DNA from: Anisus vortex
Taxonomy: Eukaryota; Mollusca; Gastropoda; Planorbidae
Reading direction: 5' to 3'
Assembly: GCA_949126835.1 (NCBI GenBank)
Contig: OX421498.1
Location: 38,793,243-38,857,242, forward strand
Length of the DNA: 64,000 nt
Shown piece after piece: positions 1-11,900 of the stretch. The notes beneath the pieces were generated by a model, which saw only the letters and a program-made list of their open reading frames with translations, searched no databases and had not been told where the DNA came from. How positions within the stretch are numbered: position 1 is the stretch's first letter; each line of letters opens with the position of its first letter. The position numbers and the translations under genes were made by a program.

Positions 1-71
1 CAAAAACAAACAACAACACCTGGCAAAACACTTCGAAACTAACACTTTGCTTGCAATGTGAAGATTCAAAT

Positions 72-245
72 AGAAATAAGTTATAAGTTTACAGACGTTC
101 CTTCTAGATAGAAGATTATTACGTCTACTAGGCCCAAAACTCATGCAGGGCGACAGGGATCCGCCGGTGGCAGGGATAGAACCCACGACCTGTCAGTTTG
201 GTTTTTGGTTGACAGTCCGGTGAACTAACCGCTGGACCAGCCACA
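72..245 (-). repeat. SINE family B copy (Asp-tRNA-like head, LINE-like tail)
   Basis: Reverse complement of the element at 49522-49742. On the minus strand it has a box-A-like ggctggtccagcggttagt, a box-B-like gggttctatccctg and the 3' hairpin cttctatctagaag followed by gaacgtctgtaaac. It ends in tataacttat-like A/T repeats at the left. It differs from the other copy by scattered substitutions and small indels. Confidence 0.8.
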
Positions 246-1600
246 GTAACAGTAACTAGTAACGGTATTTCTATACATTTGGGTGCACGCTTTGGGAAAG
301 ACAAAAGCATCAACACTGCACATTTCTTGTCTTTACGTCACACCGCATCGATAAACAACTTAAGGCTTTTGTACAAGAAGGGAACCAGGATTCAGCTTGT
401 TTACATTTTTTATACCGCACTTTAAAAAAACGTGCCGAGAAAGGAGCACAAAGAAGCAAACGATAGACGCACATTTATTTAAAGTTGGGGGGGGGGGGGG
501 GGAACGGTGAGCAAAAGAGGGGTAGGAAGGGGGGGACCCACCAACAGATGCTTTCATTCACTGCAGTCTTTTAGGACCACTAGAAACAGACAACTTTTTT
601 TTTACTATACCAATGACCTACGGTCAGTTTTGGACAACTGGTGAGTTGGTTTTTTATGGCCCTAAATTCTATAAAATCATTTACATTATCATTTTTATAT
701 ATTAAAGAAATGTAATATATGAGCAGCACAGGTGAAACTAAAGTCCAGATTAAATGCAGACTGGTATAGTTATGTTTAATTTAAAGACCACAGCTTTGGC
801 AACAAGAATATATATTTATATAATATATATATAAGAGTTACACCCAGGTGTTTGGCCCAGGACCCATGATGGGTCAAAAAAGTATATATATATAAAGTTT
901 AGTTTTATAAAAGGCAATTGTGTTATTCTTCAGACTACCGTATACACATTATTTTATAAATATGTATAAGTTATAAGTATATATAAATGTATATATGAGA
1001 TAAAAAGAATACAAGATTGGGATATATGGATACACATATTGATACTTTTTTTTATTATCAGGGCATTTTAGGGTGGGTGGATTGATCTCTCTATTTTTCT
1101 CCATAGTGTTTATCATATTAGAATTATTATTTTTTTATTATATCCACTATTTTCATTATTTTTAAAACACAATCAAAACAAAAAAAAAATGAAACTATAA
1201 ACTTGCTTTTTTCAAACCAGTTTGTGTGCAAAGTCATGCTGGGAGATTGTATTAAATTAGAAAAAAAAAATCTAAGAAATGGATTCATCTTTATCTACTC
1301 AAAGCACAAAATAAAAAATAAACAAAGAATTTAGAGAAACCAAAATTTGATTGGTTGGTTCATGCAGTCCATGTAAAATGTGTTACTTACCTGCTGCCAA
1401 ATACAATTCCTCAAAATGTTCTTTACACATTTTTAGAACATTTTTTGATCACTTTTTATTATTAATTATCTATGTATTGCTTAAGGCCTAGAGGAATTAT
1501 ATTCATGTTCTTAGTTGTTTGTTGCTCAATGTTAAATGCTCTCTGAGCTTACATTATGTTGGGTGGCAGGGCTATACAAATAGAATTATTCTTATTATAA
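246..1600. other. AT-rich intergenic or intronic stretch
   Basis: No coding exon was recognised on either strand. It contains a G homopolymer at about 486-502, several TA-rich stretches (about 805-1000) and A or T runs. If the liprin-beta gene continues leftwards, this is intron. Confidence 0.5.
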
Positions 1601-1840
1601 TCTATTAGCTAGCCTCTGGGCCTTACTTAGCCATGACCTTGCTTCAGAGAGGGGTTCCGTTTAATTTGAGTTTCAGTTTAGTACTATGTTTCAACTACTT
1701 TAGTTTAACCCCTCTTATTTCATCTATTAGCCAGCCTCTGGGCCTTACTTAGCCATGACCTTGCTTCAGAGAGAGGGGTTCCATTTAATTTGAGTCTTAG
1801 TTTAGTTCTGTTTCAACTTATGTTTAACCCCCATATTTCA
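1601..1840. repeat. Imperfect tandem duplication, two units of about 120 bp
   Basis: Unit one is 1601-1722 and unit two is 1723-1840. Both start tctattag(c/t)(c/t)agcctctgg and share the core cttacttagccatgaccttg. Unit two has gained GA in gagagagggg and lost a few bases near the end. No open frame spans it. Confidence 0.85.
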
Positions 1841-2755
1841 TTTAAATATGCACAAATTTGTTTTACTGGTACAGGACGGCTTGATGAGAATTAAATACAG
1901 GGATATTTCTCTAAAATAATTGCAAAATTCCCAAACTTTTCCTAAAAATTTCTGAAAATTCAAAAACCAATATTTACTTAATTAGGATATGTAAATTGTC
2001 TATAAATGTAAACAGCACTGCATATAGGCAGACTGAATAGAAAATTAATATTGTTGATTTTTTTTTAGTATTCACAGAACTAATAGAAACAGCTCTGGAA
2101 TAATGCTCCAAAGAAAAATTCCTCATACGAGTTAAGGACTTGTCCTTTTTAGACGAATTCATCAACATTTCACAAACTTGAACAAACAAGTCAGTTTTCC
2201 TAAAAACAAATTTTTCAATCCGTATAAACCATTTAAATGGCAAACTACAGGTATGGTGAACCATAAAAATGTTTTACAAAAGGGCCACAAATAATTTCTA
2301 ATTAATTATAAATTCCAAGATACAGATGTTACGCAAGGTCTCACTTATCTCCCCTGTCACTTGTATATACCTGCAACAGCTATGCTTTTATACTCTCTAC
2401 ATTCGACAAGATTGTTGCGCAGTGGGTTCAGCAACATTACAGAAACTGCACTTTGGTACGGATTGAGACACCCAAATATTCTTTACCATCGGCCAAACTC
2501 AAGAAGTTAAACTTCTATATAGTCCACCCAAAAAAAACAAAAGAGCTGGGATAAACTATTAAATTTTTACTTTTCCAAAAGGGACAGAATCCTATTAAAC
2601 ATATTGGTGGGTATAGTGAGCGTGTGTGTGTTAATTGGAAACTTGTGAATAAATGATGAGGTTATTTAACTTCCATGCAACCAGAAAAAAAAAAAGAAAA
2701 CAGGCCACGGAGTACACAATTCAGGCCAGGCACAGGATGCCTGTGAAATGGTCAC
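1841..2755. other. Non-coding stretch with a degenerate dispersed repeat
   Basis: A segment at about 2160-2265 (cacaaacttg, gtcagttttcctaaaa, atccgtataaaccattta) resembles pieces near 3270-3400 and 26020-26130. No exon with a liprin-beta SAM motif was seen here. The 96-residue minus-strand open frame at 1974-2264 lacks splice or protein support. Confidence 0.4.
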
Positions 2756-2954
2756 CTAGATTCGGGGCTGAGCTGCTTCGTTTGCCCGACCTAACACGCA
2801 GCAGCGTTTTCCCGAGGCTGTGGAACCCTCTGGACTTTTTCCCATCCCGCACATCCTCTTTACTGCGGTGCTTAGGTAACGTACCGTAGCCGCCTGTTCC
2901 TGGGGATGGAGCACTTGTGGGCGACTGGTCATCTTTCTTTCTATAAGTAGGGGG
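2756..2954 (-). CDS. PPFIBP: Liprin-beta exon, basic SAPNL region before the SAM domains
   Basis: Acceptor ttatctgcag, phase 0 in, phase 1 out through donor gtgacc, 199 nt. It encodes a GYGTLPKHRSKEDV segment, a basic SRGFHSLGKTLLRVRSGKR segment and SSSAPNL. Vertebrate PPFIBP1 has GTLPPRP, GRGFFKIKSNKR and ASAPNLAETEKE in the same order, so splicing with the split codon G|.. (Ala, Asp, Glu or Gly) is expected. If the donor is not used, the frame runs 11 codons further to a TGA at 2723-2721, which would end the protein before the SAM domains. No further exon was recognised at 1-2755. Confidence 0.88.
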
Positions 2955-5900
2955 CTGCAGATAAATAGTAAAAAAACAACAATTAAAATAATAGTTACGA
3001 ATTACAAACATTGCCCAATTGGGCTAATAAAACATTAAGAAATTCACAAAACAATTTATACTGGTTTGAAATATCTTAATGTTTGCTAGCGTATATAGGT
3101 AGTCCAAATAAAAAAATAGAATAAAATATAAATAGTTTATCTTATCTATTACAGACACTCCTTATCCATAGTCTGACTAGTCTTGCATTTTTATTCTTAA
3201 CAACTAGCTTTAGGGTCCCTTAACTTAACTACACAGTTTTTCACTTTTTAATGATTGAAAATAATTTTTGTTCCACTTTCCTGTCCATTTTAGCTAAATT
3301 CACAAACTTTCTCATAACCTTTGTCATTTTGCAAAAACAAAAAATACAATCAAATCCATTTTCCCAAACTTTGACAACCCATATGAACACTGCAGCCACT
3401 GTATATGTATGAAGTGTTGAAATTAAAATTTTATTTTTGGATGTTTTTTTTTCAATACTCAATAATTCAAAGAAAAAAAAACTACGGGTAATTTTTAATT
3501 AAATTCAATTGTTTCCATTTTGGTAAAATTTACAAACTTTTCCCATCCTTGGTCTGTTTTTACAAACTGTCTTAAACTTAAAAGACAGTGTCAGTTTTTG
3601 CTAAATTTTCTCAAACCTTGGACAGTTTTCACACACTGTCTAAACTTATAAGAGCCAAGCAGATTCCCCCCCTCACTTTACCTGAACTAGCCCTGCCAGC
3701 ACTAAGACCCAAACTTCTGTACTGTCTCTGACTAATGTTAACCCTTCCCGTACCGACCTACTTCTATCTATGCTGCCTTCAGTTCTGCAATATACGCGCC
3801 CGGGACTGTAAGGGTTAAGATACCCATCAGATCTGAACAAAGTCAAGCTCAAGTTAAAAAGTCATGTTTTCCCCTGGAATTGAACTCCAGCTCTTCAAAA
3901 CTGTATTTGGACAAACTGCAACCAGACCTCAGTTTCCACAGTAACTATGTTATCTTAAGGTAATTGTTTAGTAACAAAAACAACAAACAAAAAAAACCAT
4001 CTCCAATACTTCAGTGCTAGGCACTAATGCTGTACACCTATAGGTCTAGATCCAAACAGACTAATGAAAAACTATTGAGTTACCTTCTTAGAGCCAGGCA
4101 CTAGGTTCTCACAACTATTAGATCTGGTCATACCCAAGGCCTGCCTTGAGATGAGTGGGATTGTGGACACAGTGTTGCCGCCATTGAAATTGTTCATCTG
4201 ATGCACTACAGATAAAAACAAACAAACAATCCAAATTTAAAGTCAAAGTAAAGTAAAGTACCAGTAGGACCAAATTGATCCATAGACCTATTGATCCACA
4301 CACACATTTTTAGCTTGGTTACCAAACATATCTCAATCACAGATAGTGAAAAATGCACACATTAGAATTTTTTCACCAACTAAAACTGTGTCATCTGAGA
4401 ACAACCAAGATTCACGGGGTCCGAGCCATACAAATCAACACACACAAACTGATACACTACAACGGAGGGGGAGCGCGTTCGGCTGGCGAATTGTCCGTCC
4501 TTGGTCAAAGGCTAGGGTTAATTACCTGTCTGATGGGTGTCCCTGAGTCTACCCAGCTCTAATGGGTAGCTGATTTTAGTTGGGGTAAAGTGCTGGCCAC
4601 ACAATCGCGTGACCACAAAAAATGGTGAACGCTGCTTAAACAGCCCTATGTATAGAGTTGGTCCAACAGGATTATTTTATTTTTTAGCAGAATTTTCAAA
4701 CTCAATATCTAAGTTTCACAAACAAATGCTGCGCATAACCTGGGTATTCTTAGGCGATGATACTTTATACACAACAATGGTCTTAACTAGTCAATGAAAG
4801 GAACAACTTACTAGGTGTGCTGGAGGCACTAGGAGAGGATAAGTAATGTCTCCCATCAGATCTGTCGTCAGGATGGAACATGGGCTGTGCAGAGAGAGAA
4901 AATAATACAGCCCACATTAGCTCAGGCGCACACTGTGTGACATTCAAAGCTAACTCATTGCACACAGCAATTATACCCCACTTTACAAAGGCCATGCAAT
5001 GACTAATTAATTCCCCACATAGACTTACAGATTTGGGAAATGTATTAACAAATAGTTAAGCTAAGCTAAGAGGTTCTATAAAGTTACTGTATGGTACGGC
5101 CTATTGTAGAGTATCTGCAGATTAACAAGCCAAAACATATTCTTGGCATTATCAGCGTTGTATTGCCACTTAATCCCATTGTATGCTGTGAACAAGCTAC
5201 CTCACCAGTCCACTAAATGAACATGGAATAATAGGAATAGTTTATTGCCAGAAAGCCCAAACAAATAAAAACTATTTGCCGCACATATTCACAGATATCC
5301 CTGTTGTGAGCTATTTTATATTAGACATTGTACTTTTATTAATTATTTTATTGTGAGTTATTTTATTTATGCGTAATAATAATCTTTAAGTGATATGTCT
5401 GAGGTATGACATTGTTCTTAGTTAAGGAAGTGACAGAGTCTTGTTAGGTTGTCTGGGGATGAATGGTGTATTGTTTTTTCTTTATAATTCACAAAGATAT
5501 TGGTCTCATTATTGTTTAATATTAAAACAATATTAAAGATTGAAGTGTTTTCTGTTGCCTTGAATTATAGAACAATTTATACTCCAACAATCCCATGGGG
5601 TCCTGTGTGGCTCTACTGGCACCGAAAGAGACTTACATAGTGCTGATCCCTCAGTGCAGCATCTCCCACAGATGGGGTCGTAGACGAGCTTGTGGAGCTG
5701 GTGTCCCCATCTTCCAAGTTCATTAAGAGCTCTTCCACTGCTGAAATTTGAGCAAAGACAATTAAATTTGACCCCATCAGCTAGAAAAAACAACATTAAC
5801 AACAGTGATAATTTGCTAGTACAAAATGATGCCATTAAAAAATATCATGTAATATTTTCATAAAAACAAATAATTTTTATTAAAACATCAAATTACCAGT

Positions 5901-8900
5901 CATTTACAAACTGTGACCCAAACATATAACAATAGAGTTACCTTTCCTTCCCTGGGCTTGCACTAAAATTTCCTCCACTCTTCTGTACCTTTTAAATAAT
6001 CTCCTCATGTCTTCCAGTTTACGTTCCTGTAGTACAGAAGTGGGAAATAAAAGGATTAGTATAACAATTGCAAACAGCTAAATGCTCCTAAATAAAAACT
6101 CTACATTTAAAATACTAGGTTTGTATAGTCCTAGAAAGTTTTGTTTTTTCCCTTCTTTGGTTTTACATGTCTATTCTAATTAACTTTGTACAGAAGTGAA
6201 AGTTTTTGATATCTCTATAAGTCTCTTAAATTGACAATTTTCTCTCTCCTTAAAATCTAGAGTAGACACATGTAAATTAACAAAAAGTTTTTTCCATTAA
6301 GTTCAAATATCAACTGAAATCGACGCACATGCTACCGTAAGCAGTACTGTAAGATTAAACTCTTAAATAATGACACAAATCTTGAAATGTTATAGAATGT
6401 TACAATAAATCTCACCTTCTCTTCATTGGCTAACATCAACGTGTCAACTGCTCGCTTTAATTTCTCAACCTCAGTGTCTGTAAAGATAGGAAAGAATTCC
6501 AAATTGAGATGACCATAGGTCAGCAAATCATACACTTCTAACCAGCAAAAGCTTTTTTTCATCTTTAAATCTAATTCTTCTAAATTTTTTATTATTTAAA
6601 AAAAAACAACACTTTCCCAGCACTTGCTGCAATCACACACATGTCCTTAAAATAGTGAATCAATATTTGTTGTGAACTTTACATGCTTGTAGCTTTATAT
6701 TTTTCCTCATTTGTGTAAGAAATAAATTATCTATTTTAATTACAGTGCATTTGAAACTAGTTTATTATATCTGGGTCTCAATAGGGACTGTAACAAGAAG
6801 GGTGGCTTATGTAATTGAATAAGTGGTGATTTAAAAAAAATTTAAATGTGTTCCGAAGTTACCCCATTTTTTTGTCGACAGTTTTAAAAATTCCTCTTTT
6901 TACTTTTTTTTTTGTTTTTTTTTACTATTTAAAGGGATGAAACATTTTAAATATGAAATAAGTGGCTTTTTTCTTTTTCCTTAACTCTGGTTTCTTTCAT
7001 GGTTTTCAATACACATACAAAGAAAGAAGTTTCAACGCTCTCATTCCAAGAGAGCTTGAGCTATCAAAGAGATAACATTATTTACATGGTAGGGTGTTAT
7101 CATGAATATAAAGCATTATTTCTTGTTTAGAGTTTCTCAGTATTAAATAAGTTTGACACCAGCAAACTCCTAAAATTGTATCCCACATCTTTATTCTTTT
7201 TTTGTTAGTTAATCTCTGACCAATTTCTGACTTTTAACAAGAGACTCAATAAGTCTATAAAATAAGGGAGGGAATACATTTATTAACCATTGCAATCACT
7301 CATGTAAGATTTTAGAACATTTCCATATCACTTAATATTATTTTCTTTTGTAAAATAGTTCATAATATCAAACAAAATACAAAGTTTTGTAACAGATTTT
7401 TTTTTTACAGATAAATATAGTTTCAACCTACCAGCACTATCTAGAGGCAATGTGCCATTTCTTCCAAGTCTCAGTCTTAGCTCTGAATTCTCAGCATCTT
7501 TCATTAACAGTTTGGCTTCTAGTTCTGCCACTTGTCTCTGTTGAAGACAACAACAAGGTTAAGAGTTAAAAGCACTTCAAGGTGTTTGACGCAGTTGGAC
7601 ATCAGTGTTTATTATAAGTTTATACAAGAAAATTGCATTGACATTCATTTACATGCTTAGTACAGAGAATCCAAATAACAAAATATGAAACAGTGTTATG
7701 ACTGGCCTTACCTGCACTGCCCTGAATCTCTCGTCCAGTTCCCTTTTGTCTTTCTCTGTTGAGGTCAGCTTCATTTTCAAGTGGGAAACTTCCGCCATCA
7801 GATCTAGTTTATGGTGCTCCAGGCTGGACCTCGTCAAAAGCTCCTATGAAGAAAAAGAGAACAAGAAAGCAATTTAAATAAAATCAAACAATTATAATAT
7901 TGAGCAGAAGCCTGGGTACCATTCAGCAGCAGGGTCGCCTCCATGCCTTAATGTAGGGATCCTTAATAATTTGTTAATACATAGTTATTCATATGATAAA
8001 ATAAATGACAGGGTGGACCAAGAATCGTCTTTGCAAACTTATATAAAAGTATATTTTCAATTTAGGGATACACAATATAATACCAAGGAGAGATAAGATA
8101 TTATTATCATATTAAGCTTTTGAAAATTAGGACATCTTGGTAAAAAAAGATTATTACCGTAAGTTGCAAGAAACATTTATGTACTTTTATAATGAATTGT
8201 TTAAAGAATTTTCATGTATTAAACAGACTAAATTCCTAATATTCTGCCTATAAATAAGGCAGGCATAAACACAGTAATAGATCATCCTTAGCCAGTGAAT
8301 GCAAGTGAATTTGGGAGATTCTAGGATGTGGCCAGTGGCCAAAGAAACCATTTGGTTTGCTGATTTGAGATACCCATATGGAGATAAGGTGTATTACCTT
8401 TACATGTCAAAAAATGACCCACCAGGGCTGGTGGAATTTCACAACCATTCTTTAGTAAACAGTTGTAGGGGATAAAATACTTAGATGTAAACAATAAAGA
8501 AAAAATATTTAAATACTGACATTTTTTGTTTGTTTTCTAGGGAGGTCAAGTCAGAATTTATTATCTGTAGGAGAGAAGCAGAAGAAGAAAGCTCAGTTAA
8601 TAGAAAGTAACATCTGCACATAATCCCACATTTGATTTGATGTTCCATGCAGGCTATTCTATATATAACAAGTACACAATTTCAGATATCCTCAACAATG
8701 CACTGCATTTTTCTACATGGAAAAAATATATGTGAAGGGTAAAAGAATGTTCTTAAATAAAAACTAAATATTATGGGATGCTCCCCCCCCCTCCGCCCCA
8801 TACACTGCCTTTCCTCTGTACATTGTTTGAGAATCCAGAACATCTACCAAATGTGTAATGATTGCCTTTAAATCTGCCAGAAGGGGGCAATCTGCTACCA

Positions 8901-11900
8901 TCACTGTGTACCAGGCACATACACATCTTTTTTTTTTAACCATTCACCTTGATTCTCCCCTGGATGCCCATCAAACAGATGGTAAGAACATGTTTCTATA
9001 GTGGGCAGAGTATGACAGAGTTGTCAAGCAAAGGTACATATATACAGTATATGCACTGTCTATACAGTACACAATTCACCAATACACTTTGTCAGCAACT
9101 ATGTCCTTCACCTCAATATCCTTATATTGCTCACACACATGTTCTCTCAATGCCCTCATGTCCTTCATCTCAATATCCTTATATTGCTCACACACATGTT
9201 CTCTCAATGCCCTCATGTCCTTCACCTCAATATCCTTATATTGCTCACACACATGTTATCTCAATGCCCTCATGTCCTTCACCTCAATATCCTTATATTG
9301 CTCACACACATGTTCTCTCAATGCCCTCATGTCCTTCACCTCAATATCCTTATATTGCTCACACACATGTTCTCTCAATGCCCTCATGTCCTTCATCTCA
9401 ATATCCTTATATTGCTCACACACATGTTCTCTCAATGCCCTCATGTCCTTCACCTCAATATCCTTATATTGCTCACACACATGTTCTCTCAATGCCCTCA
9501 TGTCCTTCACCTCAATATCCTTATATTGCTCACACACATGTTCTCTCAATGCCCTCATGTCCTTCATCTCAATATCCTTATATTGCTCACACACATGTTC
9601 TCTCAATGCCCTCATGTCCTTCACCTCAATATCCTTATATTGCTCACACACATGTTCTCTCAATGCCCTCAACAACAAATAAATAAAGTATCCCGGTCGG
9701 ACTGAATTGATCCATAGGGCCAGTGAAGCAGTGTTCACCAGTTTCTGTAACCACGGCATACTAGGGATGCCATGGGATTGTGTGGCCAGCACAATGCTCA
9801 GCAGCTTTAACTTTACCCCAACTAAGGCCTGGTAATCATTAGAGCTGGGTACACTAGGGGACACCCTCCAGTCCCTGGAAAGAAAACTTTTTTTTGCCTT
9901 CACCAGGATTCAAACCCAGGATCTTTCGTACGCGCTGCAGCTCAACCATCTAATAAACTACAACAGACAATTGCAGCTCAACCATCTAAAAAACTACAAC
10001 AGACGATTGCAGCTCAACCATCTAAAAAACTACAACAGACGATTGCAGCTCAACCATCTACAAAACTACAGCAGACGATTGTTTCCCATTGGCTATAATT
10101 TTGAAAAAGAATAGCTGATTCCATCTCAAATTACATTTTTTTTTAAAGTCACTGTTTTTATGAGGCTGAGATTAGAACTGGGTACTATTGTGAGAAAGCC
10201 ATGGGCATCTGTTCTATATAATGAGCTAGTGCAGAAGGAAAGGAATTAAGTGTTACCCAAAGCTGTTTGCTATTTCCCAGTAAACCTTTAAATTAGAAGA
10301 AGAATAAAAGAAAAACGGCCCTTTTCCCCAAGAATAACTATTAATTTAAACTTCTAACACCAGAGAAAAACAGGAGATTGAAATCTCATACGTTCACATG
10401 ATATCAGCCGTTCACATGATAAGTTCACATGATATCAGCCGTGATTGAAGTACTAAAGGGTTAGATGGCTTTTGCTAAACAAGGACACACTGATGGTTTT
10501 TGCTAAACAACGACACGCTGGCTAGATCTGGATTACCAAAATCTACCACTCTAACCCTGCTAGAGCCCACCATTTGGATACGTGTAATGTGGACAGGAAT
10601 TACAATACTTCATAATATATTTTTTCAAAAGCAGTTTCTGTTGATCAGTAAGGTGACCCTAACGGTTTGAAAAACTAAAGGGACCCCTGGGCTCAAGCGC
10701 TAGAAAAAACAAAAAAAAAAACAACAACAACAACACTGTTTATTTCGTGACTTCTTAGCAAACAGTGCGGCAATGATGTCATTTAAAATCAAAAAGTCTA
10801 AACCAGTTTTCAACTAGCACTCTGTCGGTTTATTTTAACCAGTTTTTTTTAAATCTTCAAGTTTGATGAAACTGGTGGCAGAGCACAAAGAAATGAAACG
10901 CGATATACCACACCTCCTACCTCCCCTCCCCCATGGGGCCTCCCCTCCTTATCCCAACAACTGTGAACCCGCAGTAAGCTTGTAATGCGCCTCCAGAACG
11001 GAACTATCGCCCAATATGTCAAGAAATCAAGTCTTTGTTCTCCGCCCTATTATCTATATTTATAGAACAAAAAAGGTATTTCCTGAACATGTCAGACCAA
11101 AAACAAAAAACGTATGAATGGAGATAAAAAAAAAAGATAAATAGTTTGTGGAATATCCAATCTTTGTCTACAGCAAAAAGAAACGGAAAAATATACATCC
11201 TAAATACGGACCCTGCGTACGTGTATACATTGACGACGAGAGAACGAATCACTTGGACTGCCATCATATGAATTATGAATCATATAACGTAACCCGCATA
11301 ACAAATCCACATGGGCGTGTCAGAACAGGTTTTCTTATTTACGTTTCCCTCCTTATGATTCCTTCATTTTGGTTTTGTTGAATAAAACTAGAAACAGGAC
11401 CGGCTCTAGGGTTTTTGACGCTCTAGGCGCAAACAAATTGTCCGTCCTCATTAAAGTGCCTTCGGCGGGGAGAAACTGAGTAGAGTTAGGGCATACTTTC
11501 TTATTTTCTAAGACAACTTTAAAAAAATAAAAACTTCGCCTCTCATTACCTAGTAATTCGTCTTCCTTTACTAGTAGCGCGCAGAAGTACTAGACTGTAA
11601 TCCAGTTTATATTTTTAAATCTCCAAATTTAAATTTAAAAAAACCCTCAATTTTGCGCCCTAGGCGGTCGCCTAGGTTGCCTATATGGATGAGCCGACCC
11701 TGACTAGAAACAAGGACCCCATGCGTAGATTTACACGGTCCGTCTGTGCCGTCATGTTCAATCAAACCACCACCAACCTAAGTCCTACAGTCAGGTGGGT
11801 GGTGAATTACGTCACCATCTGCCATCATCATTAGCTCCCAGCCATCAATTATGGATGGAATTCAGGCGTGCGTACGTGCTTGTAGAAAGATGGCTATGTG

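Noticed and set aside
5533..5835. 100-codon minus-strand frame overlapping a liprin-beta exon
   Set aside because: It is a different frame from the spliced coding frame and lacks homology; the splice-consistent frame at 5637-5740 is preferred.
9101..9670. CRISPR-like regular repeat array
   Set aside because: There are no unique spacers; units are directly contiguous and the genome is eukaryotic. The same applies to 15846-16267.
9127..9903. Open frames of 192-245 codons over the 57-bp array, suggesting a repetitive protein gene
   Set aside because: The unit length is a multiple of three, so several frames stay open at once; no start context, splice site or homology favours one.
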